A DNA stretch of 64,000 bases from Niveispirillum fermenti (GTDB lineage Bacteria > Pseudomonadota > Alphaproteobacteria > Azospirillales > Azospirillaceae): assembly GCF_048066175.1 (NCBI RefSeq), contig NZ_JBLTXA010000004.1, positions 287,225 to 351,224 on the forward strand, read 5' to 3'. Positions 10,996 through 20,048 of this stretch are shown here, piece by piece (position 1 is the first letter of the stretch; each line of letters begins with the position of its first letter). The position numbers and the translations under genes were made by a program. Under the pieces are notes generated by a model. The model was not told the DNA's origin. It saw only the letters and a program-made list of their open reading frames with translations, and ran no database searches.

Positions 10996-12315
10996 ATGAT
11001 GGCGTGTCCGCAGATGGGGAGTGCCAGATTGGGCGACAATCGTCCGCATCACAGGATAACGCAGGAACAGCTCGACGCCGTCGTGAAGCGGCATGAGATG
11101 TTCCGCAATGCCCGCATGGGCGGTGCGCGCGCCATCCTGACCAATTTCGACCTGACGGGCCTGGACCTGGGCGGTCGCGATCTGGCGCACGCCGACCTGA
11201 CGGGCAGCGTGCTGCGGCGAGCCAATCTGGCCGGCGCCAATCTGGATTGCTGCACCCTGTTCGCGGCCGATATCAGGGAGGCGAACCTGACCGGTGCCTC
11301 GCTGGTGAAGGCCGACCTGCGCGGCGCCAGCCTGCGCGGCGCCGACCTGACCGGGGCCAATCTGGTCAGCGCCGATCTGCGCGACGGGTCGCTGGCCGAA
11401 CGGGCGTCCGATGGCAGCCTGCGCATTGTGGTCGTGGAAAGCGACGCCAGCCCCGCTGACATGCAGGGCGCCCGGCTGGCCAATGCCAACCTGTCCCAGG
11501 CCAAGCTGTCGGGTGCGGTCGCCATGCATACCGACTTTACCGATGCCGTGATGCGGGGCACCAAGCTGGTGCGTGCCAACCTGCGCAACGCCACGCTGGA
11601 CGGGGCCATCCTGGAAGGCGCCGACATGTCGGGGGCCGATGTGCGCGGCGCCAGCCTGAAGGGGGCGGTGCTGACCGGTGCCGTCCTGGTCCTGACCGAA
11701 CTGGGCGGAGCCGACATGGACGGGGCGCTGACGGACAAGCCGGCCGGCCGGCCCCTTGCCGATCTGCCGCGCCCGCTGGAAGAGATGGTCAAGCTGCATG
11801 CCGATTGGGTGGGCAGCGCCGGACAGGCTGGCATGGCGCTGGATCTGAAGGGATATGACCTGCGCGGGGCGACCTGCCTGTCGCATGCCTGTCTGACGCG
11901 GTTGCACGCGCCGGGTGCCATTCTCTATGGCGTGGACCTGTCGGCGGCACAGATGCAGGTGGGCAATCTGGCCGGTGCCGATCTGCGGGGTGCCAATCTG
12001 GCCGGTTGCGACCTGCGCGGCATCAACCTGACCGATGCCCAGTTGGGCAATGCCGACCTGTCGGGAGCCAATCTGGGCTATCTGCGAATCGATGACACGC
12101 GCATCGTGCGGGCCGAACTGGCGGGTGCCCGGCTGCGCTATGCCCGGTTGACGGGCGCCCGGCTGGTGAAGGTGAATTTCGCTGGCGCCGACCTTTCCTT
12201 CGCCAATCTGTCCCAGGCCGATCTGAAAGGGGCCGACATGACGGGGGCGCGCCTGGCCGGCGCCCGGCTGCGCCGTGAACAACTGGCCGAGGTCGAAGGG
12301 CTGAAACTGCCCTGA
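10996..12315 (+). CDS. Pentapeptide-repeat protein
   Basis: A 439-residue protein built mainly of A(D/N)LxG-type pentapeptides, predicted to form a right-handed quadrilateral beta-helix. Three repeat blocks are visible: about residues 50-135 (ADLTGSVLRRANLAGANL...), 155-250 (ANLSQAKLSGA...) and 275-430 (YDLRGATCLSHA... to ADLKGADMTGARL). Two non-repeat insertions separate them, one containing RIVVVESDAS and one containing LPRPLEEMVKLHADWV. The N-terminal 45 residues are helical (HRITQEQLDAVVKRHEMF). Similar proteins may mimic DNA or act as scaffolds; no specific role can be assigned. The ATG pair at 10996/10999 is the likely start. It lies between pgi and mutL with no overlap. Confidence 0.9.
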   Translation: MMACPQMGSARLGDNRPHHRITQEQLDAVVKRHEMFRNARMGGARAILTNFDLTGLDLGGRDLAHADLTGSVLRRANLAGANLDCCTLFAADIREANLTGASLVKADLRGASLRGADLTGANLVSADLRDGSLAERASDGSLRIVVVESDASPADMQGARLANANLSQAKLSGAVAMHTDFTDAVMRGTKLVRANLRNATLDGAILEGADMSGADVRGASLKGAVLTGAVLVLTELGGADMDGALTDKPAGRPLADLPRPLEEMVKLHADWVGSAGQAGMALDLKGYDLRGATCLSHACLTRLHAPGAILYGVDLSAAQMQVGNLAGADLRGANLAGCDLRGINLTDAQLGNADLSGANLGYLRIDDTRIVRAELAGARLRYARLTGARLVKVNFAGADLSFANLSQADLKGADMTGARLAGARLRREQLAEVEGLKLP

Positions 12316-12409
12316 TACCATGTGTGGGCGGCGTTCGGAGAATCTGCTTAGGGTCCCATAACTTGTGGCTGGCTTGGCCACAGGCCGCAATCGGTGCTAT
12401 GACCATGCC

Positions 12410-14281
12410 ATGCCGATCATCCGTCGCCTGCCCGATACGCTCGTCAACCAGATCGCCGCCGGCGAGGTGGTTGAACGCCCTGCCGCCGCCGTCAAGGAAC
12501 TTGTGGAAAACGCGCTCGATGCCGGTGCGCGTCGCATCGACGTGACCCTGCGTGATGGGGGCAAGGCGCTGCTTGCGGTGGCTGATGATGGCTGCGGCAT
12601 GGACCCGGACCAGTTGGCGTTGGCGGTGGAACGGCATGCCACCTCCAAGCTGCCCGATGGCGACCTGACCGATATCCGCACCCTGGGGTTCCGGGGCGAA
12701 GCGTTGCCCAGCATCGGGGCCGTCAGCCGCCTGGCCATCACCAGCCGCACGGTCGATGCCGATCATGCCAGCGCCATCCTGGTCGAAGGTGGCGCCGTAC
12801 ATCCCGTGGGGCCGGCCCCTGGTGGTCCCGGTACGCGGGTGGAGGTGCGGGACCTGTTCTTCGCCACGCCGGCCCGGCTGAAATTCCTGAAGACCAGCCG
12901 CACGGAAAGCCAGCACGCCATCGATATCGTGGAACGTCTGGCCATGGCGCATCCGCATGTCGCCTTCACCGTCACCGACGAGGGGCGGACGCCGCTGCGG
13001 CTGGCGGCCAGCACGGGTGGCGATGGCAGCGCGCACCTGTCGCGCCTGGGGGCCGTGCTGGGGCGGGAGTTCCAGGAGAATGCGATCCCGGTGGAGGCCG
13101 AGCGGGCCGGCGTGCGCCTGGTGGGCCATATCGGCCTGCCAACCTTCAACAAGCCGACGGCCGCGGGCCAGTACCTGTTCGTGAACGGGCGCCCTGTGAA
13201 GGACCGGCTGATGGTTGGCGCCGTGCGCGGCGCCTATGCCGATTTCCTGGCCCGGGATCGTCACGCCGTGCTGGCCCTGTTCCTGACGCTGGATCCGCAG
13301 GATGTGGATGTGAATGTCCATCCCGCCAAGACGGAGGTGCGGTTCCGCGATCAGGCCCTGATCCGTGGCCTGATCGTGGGCGCGCTGAAACACGCGCTGG
13401 CGGCGGCCGGCCACCGGGCCAGCACGACGGTTGCCGCCGATACGCTGGCCAGCCTGACCCCGCGCGTGGCACCGCAGACGGCACTGTTCTGGGAACCGCA
13501 GCCCGCCCCGCCGCTGCCGTCCGTGCAGCAGGCCAACAGCTTCGCCCCGCATCACCAGGCACCGCCCCCCGTGGCGCGTGAAATGGCGGAGGCGGCGTTT
13601 CGTTTCCAGGCGCCCCAGCCCGTCGGTGTCCCGCCCGCCGGCTTCGCCCCCGCAGCGCGGAACGAGGCAGGAGAGGCCGGTGCCGCGCCACCGGCCAGCT
13701 TCCCCCTGGGTGCGGCGCGGGCGCAGGTCCATGCCACCTATATCGTGGCCCAGACCGGTGACGGTATCGTGATCGTGGATCAGCATGCCGCGCATGAAAG
13801 GCTGGTCTATGAGCGCATGAAGCGGGAAATGCTGGGTGAGGGCGTGAAGCGCCAGATGCTGCTGATCCCGGAGGTCGTGGAACTGGACCCCGCCGATGCG
13901 GAAAGGGTGGGGGAGCGTTCCGACGAACTGGCTGAAATGGGGCTGGTGCTGGAGACATTCGGGTCGGGTGCCGTGGTGGTGCGCGAGGTGCCGGCCATGC
14001 TGGGCGGCCGGGCCGATGTGCGCGGGCTGGTCCGGGATATTGCCGACGAATTGGCGGAACTGGGTGATGCCCTTGCCTTGAAGGAAAGGCTGGAGGCGAT
14101 CTGTTCCCGCATGGCCTGCCATGGCAGCGTGCGGGCCGGCCGCGCCATGAATGTGGACGAGATGAATGCCCTTCTGCGCCAGATGGAGGCCACGCCCCAT
14201 AGCGGACAGTGCAACCATGGCCGCCCCACCTATGTCGAATTGAAGCTGGGCGATATCGAACGGCTGTTCGGCCGGCGCTGA
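12410..14281 (+). CDS. mutL: DNA mismatch repair protein MutL, endonuclease-type
   Basis: A 623-residue MutL. The N-terminal GHKL ATPase motifs are KELVENALDAG (about 29-39), DDGCGM (about 59-64) and GFRGEAL (about 91-97). A Pro/Ala-rich linker spans about residues 345-435. The C-terminal dimerisation domain holds the nicking motif DQHA-x2-E-x4-E (DQHAAHERLVYE, from about residue 457), plus the downstream ACHGSVRAG and QCNHGRPT metal-site elements. This is the MutL type of bacteria lacking MutH, where MutL itself nicks the new strand. ATG 12410 (MPIIRRLPDTLV) is the family start; the frame extends 45 bp further upstream. Confidence 0.97.
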   Translation: MPIIRRLPDTLVNQIAAGEVVERPAAAVKELVENALDAGARRIDVTLRDGGKALLAVADDGCGMDPDQLALAVERHATSKLPDGDLTDIRTLGFRGEALPSIGAVSRLAITSRTVDADHASAILVEGGAVHPVGPAPGGPGTRVEVRDLFFATPARLKFLKTSRTESQHAIDIVERLAMAHPHVAFTVTDEGRTPLRLAASTGGDGSAHLSRLGAVLGREFQENAIPVEAERAGVRLVGHIGLPTFNKPTAAGQYLFVNGRPVKDRLMVGAVRGAYADFLARDRHAVLALFLTLDPQDVDVNVHPAKTEVRFRDQALIRGLIVGALKHALAAAGHRASTTVAADTLASLTPRVAPQTALFWEPQPAPPLPSVQQANSFAPHHQAPPPVAREMAEAAFRFQAPQPVGVPPAGFAPAARNEAGEAGAAPPASFPLGAARAQVHATYIVAQTGDGIVIVDQHAAHERLVYERMKREMLGEGVKRQMLLIPEVVELDPADAERVGERSDELAEMGLVLETFGSGAVVVREVPAMLGGRADVRGLVRDIADELAELGDALALKERLEAICSRMACHGSVRAGRAMNVDEMNALLRQMEATPHSGQCNHGRPTYVELKLGDIERLFGRR

Positions 14282-14345
14282 AGGCGCATGGGGCGCGGCA
14301 CGGGCTTTGCTTTGCTGGACTATCCGTTTCTCCGGGAGGGTCCGA

Positions 14346-14747
14346 ATGCAAGACCGATTGAACCGCCCCCATGCCGGCAAATCGCCCGGCAGCCCCGCCC
14401 GATTACGGGAACCCAAGGGTTCCGGCGGGTTCGACGGGTTGCCAGCCGGGCTGCGCATCCTGGACGATGCCTCGAACGATGTCGGCCTGTCGGAAATTCT
14501 TGCCGCCCTGGCGGCAGAACCTGCCGGGCCGGATATGCGCCTGCGCGAGGTGGAGGACAGCATTCGCCGCCATTGGGCCGTGCTGCGCAATCTGGTGCGC
14601 GAGCATGCCGAACTGTCCCGTCAGGCCCGGGAACAGGTCGGAGCTGTGGAGGGGGAAACCGGGGTGGAGGCGCTGCAGGCCGCCCGGCCCCTGCCCAAGG
14701 TCGCCATTTTCACCCCGCCCATGCGCCGTGCGGTGGCGGCGGAGTGA
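14346..14747 (+). CDS. Hypothetical 133-residue protein
   Basis: An uncharacterised soluble protein starting at ATG 14346, which has a good ribosome site (GGGAGGG, 5 nt upstream). The N-terminal third is Pro/Gly/Arg-rich and probably disordered. Residues about 40-100 form acidic amphipathic helices (DVGLSEILAALAAEPAG... and LREVEDSIRRHWAVLRNLVREHAELSRQ). It lacks cysteines, membrane segments and a signal peptide. It lies 64 bp after mutL in the same direction and is closed by a hairpin, so it could be co-transcribed with mutL. No family recognised. Confidence 0.6.
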   Translation: MQDRLNRPHAGKSPGSPARLREPKGSGGFDGLPAGLRILDDASNDVGLSEILAALAAEPAGPDMRLREVEDSIRRHWAVLRNLVREHAELSRQAREQVGAVEGETGVEALQAARPLPKVAIFTPPMRRAVAAE

Positions 14748-14768
14748 TGGCGGTCCCATGATCCCAAG

Positions 14769-14802
14769 TCCCGGTGATCGCAACTCACCGGGATCTGTTA
14801 TT
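14769..14802 (+). terminator. Hairpin after the 14346 gene
   Basis: TCCCGGTGA (14769-14777) pairs perfectly with TCACCGGGA (14785-14793) around a 7-nt loop, followed by the T-rich TCTGTTATT. Probably an intrinsic terminator. Confidence 0.55.
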
Positions 14803-14961
14803 CTCCGTTGTGACAAGTGATGGCGGCGGGTCGCGGGCCATGGCAAGACCCAGGCGCCGCCCCGCCGCCGCCCGCCCCATGTCCGGCTTTCGCCGTAATC
14901 TGCCCCCATCCTTTGATCTATGACCGCGATGGGTGCGGTCGGGATCGAAGGTATCGGTGCG

Positions 14962-15450
14962 ATGACGGCGATGACAAAAATTCTGCTGCTTTCCGGCTTG
15001 GCCGCCCTGCTGGGCGCCTGTGCCGGATTGTGGGACCTGACGGCCGACACGCTGACCGGCACCCTGGCGATCCTGGCCGCCTCCGCCTTTCTGCTGGCCC
15101 TGTTCGTGCCGCGACTGGCCGCCATCGGCGTGATCGGTCTGGCGGCCGGCGTGCTGTTGGCTCATCTGATGGCGATCCCGCCGCCGGGCAGTTCCATGCC
15201 GGGCCTGGAACGTGGTTTGATTGCGGCGGCCGTGGCCACCCTGCCATCCGCGCTTGGGGCGCTGGCCGGTATCCTGGTCGCCCGCACTGCCACCCTCCTG
15301 GGCTGGTGGTCGGTGCCGGCGGACGGGACAGGCTATCGAAATGCAGCGCGATCTTCAGTTGCACAATGCAATCATGGTCGTCGTTACGGTCATAATCCCG
15401 GTCCGAAAGGCATAGTCCCTTCGACTGGTCTGCGGGATCGTCACATATAA
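14962..15450 (+). CDS. Small integral membrane protein, unknown
   Basis: A 162-residue hydrophobic protein with about four predicted membrane helices in its first 110 residues (ILLLSGLAALLGACAGLW, LAILAASAFLLALFV, LAAIGVIGLAAGVLLAHLM, LIAAAVATLPSALGALAGILVA). ATG 14962 is favoured by GAAGG about 10 nt upstream; ATG 14920 is also open. The last 35 residues are polar, in noticeably less GC-rich DNA, and unlike the rest, so the natural end may once have been earlier. Its stop overlaps by 10 bp the stop end of the convergent PH-like gene. No family recognised. Confidence 0.5.
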   Translation: MTAMTKILLLSGLAALLGACAGLWDLTADTLTGTLAILAASAFLLALFVPRLAAIGVIGLAAGVLLAHLMAIPPPGSSMPGLERGLIAAAVATLPSALGALAGILVARTATLLGWWSVPADGTGYRNAARSSVAQCNHGRRYGHNPGPKGIVPSTGLRDRHI

Positions 15451-15932
15451 TGTCCCAGTGACATGAAATTTTCCCGCGTCGTCTCATCGACCGGCAGGTT
15501 CCGTTCAACCACGAGGGCCGCCACGCGGGCCGCGATGCCGTCAAATCCGGTCAACTGGCTTTCGATACTGTGCCGCCGCCGGCCGGCGCGCAGCGTCAGT
15601 TGCATCCATCCACCCGACCGGTCTTTCTTCACGGCGTAATAGCGCAGCTTCACATCCGTGATCCGGTCCCAGGCCAGCAGGCCGGCGAACAGCCCGCCTT
15701 CCACTGCCAGCCCATCGGGCAACAGTAAATACCGTACCCGTCCGCGCAGCAGCGTGCGGCCACCCAGCCAGATGAACAGGGCGGCCCCCGCCGCCAGCGG
15801 CACGGCGACAAGCGGGTGCGCCTGACCACCTGCCAGCGCCAGCGGTCCCGCCGTGGCGGCCAGACCGAGCGCCGTGCGCAGGTAGTCGGCCTTCAGCGTT
15901 TCGGGTGGATAGCGGCTGGCGGGAGCGGTCAT
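15441..15932 (-). CDS. Membrane protein with PH-like domain, putative
   Basis: A 163-residue protein. Two closely spaced hydrophobic helices (about residues 18-56, LGLAATAGPLALAGG and LVAVPLAAGAALFIWLGG) are followed by a beta-rich domain. That domain (RYLLLPDGLAVEGGLFAGLLAWDRITDVKL...) resembles the bacterial PH domain found in YdbS/YdbT-like proteins, where the IxWxxI pattern is common. This assignment is by eye and tentative. ATG 15932 is preferred over the upstream open frame. It is transcribed towards the preceding small membrane-protein gene and lies 31 bp downstream of the S9 peptidase gene on the same strand, so it may be its operon partner. Confidence 0.6.
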   Translation of the reverse strand: MTAPASRYPPETLKADYLRTALGLAATAGPLALAGGQAHPLVAVPLAAGAALFIWLGGRTLLRGRVRYLLLPDGLAVEGGLFAGLLAWDRITDVKLRYYAVKKDRSGGWMQLTLRAGRRRHSIESQLTGFDGIAARVAALVVERNLPVDETTRENFMSLGHYM

Positions 15933-15963
15933 GCCGGCCCGCCCCGCCGGCCGGCCGTGGGGG

Positions 15964-18201
15964 TCATTTCGACAGTCCGTGGGCACGCAGGATGAAGGCC
16001 TGCGACAGCGCCACCTCCTTCAGCTTGTCGAATCGGCCGGTGGAGCCGCCATGACCGGCGCTCATCTCCGTCTTCAGCAGCAGTACATTGTCGTCGGTCT
16101 TGTGGGTGCGCAGCTTTGCCGCCCACTTCGCCGGCTCCCAGTAGGTCACGCGATAATCGTTCAGCCCGGCCGTGATCAGGATCGGCGGATAGGGGCGGCG
16201 GGCCACATTGTCATAAGGGCTGTAGGTCTTCATCACCTGATAGATCTCCGGGATATTGGGGTTGCCCCATTCCGGATAATCACCCGTCGTCAAGGGCAGC
16301 GTCTCGTCGAACAGGGTGTTCAGCACATCGACGAAGGGTACATGGGCCACGGCGCCGGCGAACATGCCGTCCGGCCCCATGTTCAGCACGGCCCCCATCA
16401 GCGTGCCGCCGGCCGAGCCGCCTTCGATGCTGATCTGGCCGGGGCTTGTATATCCCTGGTTGACCAGGAACTGGGCCACATCCAGGAAATCGTTGAAAGT
16501 GTTCGGCTTGTTGGTCAGGCGCCCGGCATCGTGCCAGGGGCGGCCCATCTCCTCCCCCCCGCGGATATGGGCGATGGCATAGGCGAAGCCGCGGTCCAGC
16601 AGGCCGATGCGGGCCGTGGAGAAGCCGGGTTCCATGGCGATGGAATAGGAACCATAGCCGTAGAGATGCAGCGGTGCCTTGCCGTCCTTCTTGAAATCCT
16701 TGCGATAGACGATGGACACGGGGATGGGCGTGCCGTCGCGCGCGGGCGCCATCAGTCGTTCGGAGGTGTAGAGAGACGGGTCGTACCCGCTTGGGATTTC
16801 CTGCACCTTGCGTGCGGTCAGGGTGCGCCCGGCAAGGTCGTAATCGAAGACGGTCGGCGGCGTGACCAGCGAATGGTAGCGCACGCGCAAGGTACCCGTC
16901 TCATATTCCTCGTTGTTCAGCGGGGAGACGGCGAAGGCGGCGTCGGGGAAGGCGATGGTGTGCGATTGCCCGTCCGTTCCGCGCACCCAGACCTGCTGCG
17001 TTCCGTCCTGGCGGCCGAAGACGACCAGCCAGTCTTTCAGCGCCAGCAGGCCCGTCAGATACTGGCGGTCACTGCCGGCCATCACCTCCGTCCAGTTCCC
17101 TTCCGACCAGTCGGCCAGCGGCGCCTGGACGAGGCGAAAATTCAGATGCTTGTCGTTGATGAGAATCCAAAGATTCTCGCCCTGGTCGGCCACGGAATAA
17201 AGCCGGTCGTCCTGGCGTGGAATGACCACGCGGGCGGCTGCCGTGGGGTCATCGGTGGGGATCAGGCGTGTTTCATTGGCGATCAGCGTGCCGCTGCCGA
17301 TCTCCACGAAGCGGCCGGACTGGCTTTCACCGATCCCGACCCACCAGGACGGGTCCGCTTCCTCATAGACCAGGGTCGCCGCGGCCGGGGCAGCGCCCAG
17401 GCTGTTGCGCATCACCTGCTTGGGCCGCTGGCTTTCATCCTTCAGGACATAGAACAGGGTGCGGTTGTCCGCAGCCCAGACGACGGAACCCGAGGTGCCG
17501 GGAATCGGCTCACCGACCAGCTCCCCGCTCTGCATGTCCTTCACGACGATCGTGAAATTCTCCGACCCGTTATCGTCGAAGCTGTAGGCCAGGTAACGGC
17601 CGTCAGGGCTGGGTTCCAGCGCCTCCACGTCATAGAAATCCTTGCCCTCGGCCAGGGTGTTGACGTCCAGCACCACTTGCTCGCCGTTGCTGGCACCGTC
17701 CTTGGGCCACCGCACGAAGACGGGGTGGTCCTGGCCGGCGGAAAAGCGCGACTGGTAGACATAGGCGCCGCGCGGGTAGGGGACGCCGGTGTCGTCCTCC
17801 TTCACCCGTGCCTTCAATTCGGCAAACAGGGCGGCGCGCAGCCCGTCCTCCTCACCGCCCATCACCTGGTCGGTATAGGCGTTCTCCGCCTTCAGATAAT
17901 CCAGCACGTCGGCATCGTCGACCTTGGGATAATCCTTGTCCCGCAGCCAGTCATAGGGGTCGGTCCAGGTCTCCCCATGGCGGACATGGTCCACGGGCAC
18001 CTGCCTGGCCACGGGCGGGGCGGCGAACAGGCTTTGCCGCAGGGGGGGCAGGGGCGCTTCGGCGACGGGTTCGGCAGGCTTTTCCACAGGCTTCCTCGGC
18101 ATCATCACATAGGCCAGCGTCGTGGCACCGACCAGGGCGGCGAACAGGATCAGGATGCCGGGCCGGCGTGGCCCGCCGGCTGGTTTACCGCTACTGGACA
18201 T
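15964..18201 (-). CDS. Membrane-anchored S9 prolyl oligopeptidase / oligopeptidase B-like
   Basis: A 745-residue serine peptidase of family S9A (protease II / prolyl oligopeptidase type), cleaving short peptides after basic or Pro residues depending on subgroup. The beta-propeller spans about residues 60-470. The alpha/beta-hydrolase domain carries Ser596 (GGSAGG), Asp682 (AGLNDYRV) and His717 (SAGHGGSTG). YGSY and HIRGGEEMGRPWHDAG in the catalytic domain are typical of the oligopeptidase B branch. Unlike cytosolic oligopeptidase B, it begins with a hydrophobic helix (GILILFAALVGATTLAYVMM, about residues 15-34), so the catalytic part is likely periplasmic and tethered. ATG 18201 is chosen for the GAGG 5 nt upstream; a longer open frame starts at 18264. 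It is divergent from the GGDEF gene. Confidence 0.93.
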   Translation of the reverse strand: MSSSGKPAGGPRRPGILILFAALVGATTLAYVMMPRKPVEKPAEPVAEAPLPPLRQSLFAAPPVARQVPVDHVRHGETWTDPYDWLRDKDYPKVDDADVLDYLKAENAYTDQVMGGEEDGLRAALFAELKARVKEDDTGVPYPRGAYVYQSRFSAGQDHPVFVRWPKDGASNGEQVVLDVNTLAEGKDFYDVEALEPSPDGRYLAYSFDDNGSENFTIVVKDMQSGELVGEPIPGTSGSVVWAADNRTLFYVLKDESQRPKQVMRNSLGAAPAAATLVYEEADPSWWVGIGESQSGRFVEIGSGTLIANETRLIPTDDPTAAARVVIPRQDDRLYSVADQGENLWILINDKHLNFRLVQAPLADWSEGNWTEVMAGSDRQYLTGLLALKDWLVVFGRQDGTQQVWVRGTDGQSHTIAFPDAAFAVSPLNNEEYETGTLRVRYHSLVTPPTVFDYDLAGRTLTARKVQEIPSGYDPSLYTSERLMAPARDGTPIPVSIVYRKDFKKDGKAPLHLYGYGSYSIAMEPGFSTARIGLLDRGFAYAIAHIRGGEEMGRPWHDAGRLTNKPNTFNDFLDVAQFLVNQGYTSPGQISIEGGSAGGTLMGAVLNMGPDGMFAGAVAHVPFVDVLNTLFDETLPLTTGDYPEWGNPNIPEIYQVMKTYSPYDNVARRPYPPILITAGLNDYRVTYWEPAKWAAKLRTHKTDDNVLLLKTEMSAGHGGSTGRFDKLKEVALSQAFILRAHGLSK

Positions 18202-18464
18202 TTCCGCCTCTTCGCTGGCCTGGGAATTGCGCAACAGGATAGGCAAGCGCGGGGCGGGCGCCAATGGCGTTTTCTGGCATGGTCATCATTTATAACGGGA
18301 ATTCAGGCGCAAAAGGGTTTATGATCACACTTAATTGACCGGTTTCGCCGTCCCGCACGTCAAGGGTGGGGCGGTCGTTTTGCTGATATTGTTAGTTTCC
18401 TGTCTTTTGCATTATTTGGTTGGATTGGTTGCCCACGTGGCAATCGGGGAAATGGGGTGTCGCT

Positions 18465-20033
18465 GTGGATCAGGACGATTTCCTGTTTGCGGAGGATGGC
18501 ACGCTGAAGGGCGCGCCCCAACCGCTGCCGGAACGCCGCCTGCCGGAGGGGCCGCCCTGGCGCATCCTGATCGTCGATGATGATGAGGAGGTGCATTCGG
18601 TCACCCGCTATGCCTTGCGCAAGGTGTGCTTCCGCGACCGCCCGCTGGAATTGCTGTCCGCCTATTCCGCGGCCCAGGCGCAGACCATGTTGTCGGCGGA
18701 AAAGGATATCGCGCTCGTCCTGCTGGACGTGGTCATGGAAACCGACGATGCCGGCCTGCGGCTGGTCCGCGCCATCCGGGAGGATCTGGCTGATAGTGCC
18801 GTGCGCATCATCCTGCGCACGGGCCAGCCGGGTCAGGCACCGGAAGAACGGGTGATCGCCGATTACGACGTGAATGATTACAAGGCGAAGACGGAATTGA
18901 CGGCGCAGAAGCTGTTCACCACCGTCATCGCGGCGCTGCGCGCCTATGACAGCATCGTCACGATAGAGGCGAACCGGCGCGGCCTGCGCCGCATGATTGC
19001 CCTGGATGACCGGCTGCGTCCCGATATGGGGATCGATGCCTACGCCCAGACCATGCTGGAACAGGCCGGCCCCATCCTGGGGGCCAATGCCAGCGGGCTG
19101 GTCTGTGTGGTGGATGATCTGGCAGGGGGCGGCGGCGCCGGCGGGCGGTTCCGTCCCCTGGCCGTGACCGGCAGTCTCGCACCCCTGATGCCCCCGGCTC
19201 CGGGATCGGCATTGCATGACAGGCTGGAAGCTGCGCTGGCCGTCCGTCGCACCGGTGTATCGGGCCGGTCGGCCACGCTGCATATGCCGGGGCCGGACGG
19301 CACCATCTTCCTCGCCCTTCTGGATTGCGACCGCCCGCTGCTGCCGGCCGATGCGGAGATGCTGGGCGTGCTGACGGCGAAGTTCGCCGCCGGCCTTGTC
19401 AATCTGGTGCTCTATGAACGGTTGAGCCAGGCCAATACCGACCTGCGCGCCCTGACGCAGACCCTGGAACACCGGGTGGCGGAGCGCACGGCCGCCCTGC
19501 TGGATGCCAACGCCAAGCTGGAGCAACTGGCCAGCACGGACGGCCTGACTGGCATTCTCAACCGCCGCTGCTTCATGGAACTGGCCCAGGCGGAGCGGGA
19601 ACGGGCGGGGCGCTATGGCCGGACCTTCGCCGTCCTGCTGCTGGACATGGACCAGTTCAAGCGCATCAATGACGGGTTCGGCCATGCGGCGGGCGATATG
19701 GCCATCCGCAGCGCGGCCAGCCGCACCGCCGCCGCATTGCGCACCAGTGACAGCCTTGCCCGCTATGGCGGGGAGGAATTGGTGGTGCTGCTGCCGGAAA
19801 CGGACCTTGCCGCGGCGACGCAGGTGGCCGAGCGCGTGCGCAGTGCCATCGCCGCCCATCCCGTGGAGCATGAGGGGCGGTTCATTCCCCTTTCGGCCAG
19901 CATCGGCGTGGCCGAATGGCGCGGGGAGAGTGAAAGCCTGGACAAGCTGCTGGACCGGGCCGATCAGGCGCTGTATCTGGCCAAGCAGAATGGGCGCGAC
20001 CGGGTGGAGGCGTCCGCGCTTCCCCCAACCTGA
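18465..20033 (+). CDS. Response regulator with DUF3369 and GGDEF domains (diguanylate cyclase)
   Basis: A 522-residue cytoplasmic regulator. The receiver domain (about residues 33-160) has the acidic DDDEE pocket and phospho-acceptor Asp88 (LVLLDVVM). A DUF3369-type sensor/linker follows (about 170-340, containing EANRRGLRRMI). A short coiled coil (LEHRVAERTAALLDANAKLEQ) leads into a GGDEF domain with active-site GGEEL (435-439). The product-inhibition I-site RTSD (426-429) sits exactly five residues before the active site, so an active, feedback-regulated diguanylate cyclase is expected. The start is uncertain: GTG 18465 is preferred (purine-rich GGGGAAATGGGG upstream), with TTG 18420 also open. 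The cognate kinase is not in the window. Confidence 0.92.
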   Translation: MDQDDFLFAEDGTLKGAPQPLPERRLPEGPPWRILIVDDDEEVHSVTRYALRKVCFRDRPLELLSAYSAAQAQTMLSAEKDIALVLLDVVMETDDAGLRLVRAIREDLADSAVRIILRTGQPGQAPEERVIADYDVNDYKAKTELTAQKLFTTVIAALRAYDSIVTIEANRRGLRRMIALDDRLRPDMGIDAYAQTMLEQAGPILGANASGLVCVVDDLAGGGGAGGRFRPLAVTGSLAPLMPPAPGSALHDRLEAALAVRRTGVSGRSATLHMPGPDGTIFLALLDCDRPLLPADAEMLGVLTAKFAAGLVNLVLYERLSQANTDLRALTQTLEHRVAERTAALLDANAKLEQLASTDGLTGILNRRCFMELAQAERERAGRYGRTFAVLLLDMDQFKRINDGFGHAAGDMAIRSAASRTAAALRTSDSLARYGGEELVVLLPETDLAAATQVAERVRSAIAAHPVEHEGRFIPLSASIGVAEWRGESESLDKLLDRADQALYLAKQNGRDRVEASALPPT

Positions 20034-20048
20034 AGGCCGCCGCGTCCC

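Noticed and set aside
14918..15544. 208-codon minus-strand frame opposite the small membrane protein
   Set aside because: It is Arg/Pro/Ser-rich without features, and overlaps two better candidates (14962-15450 plus, 15441-15932 minus).
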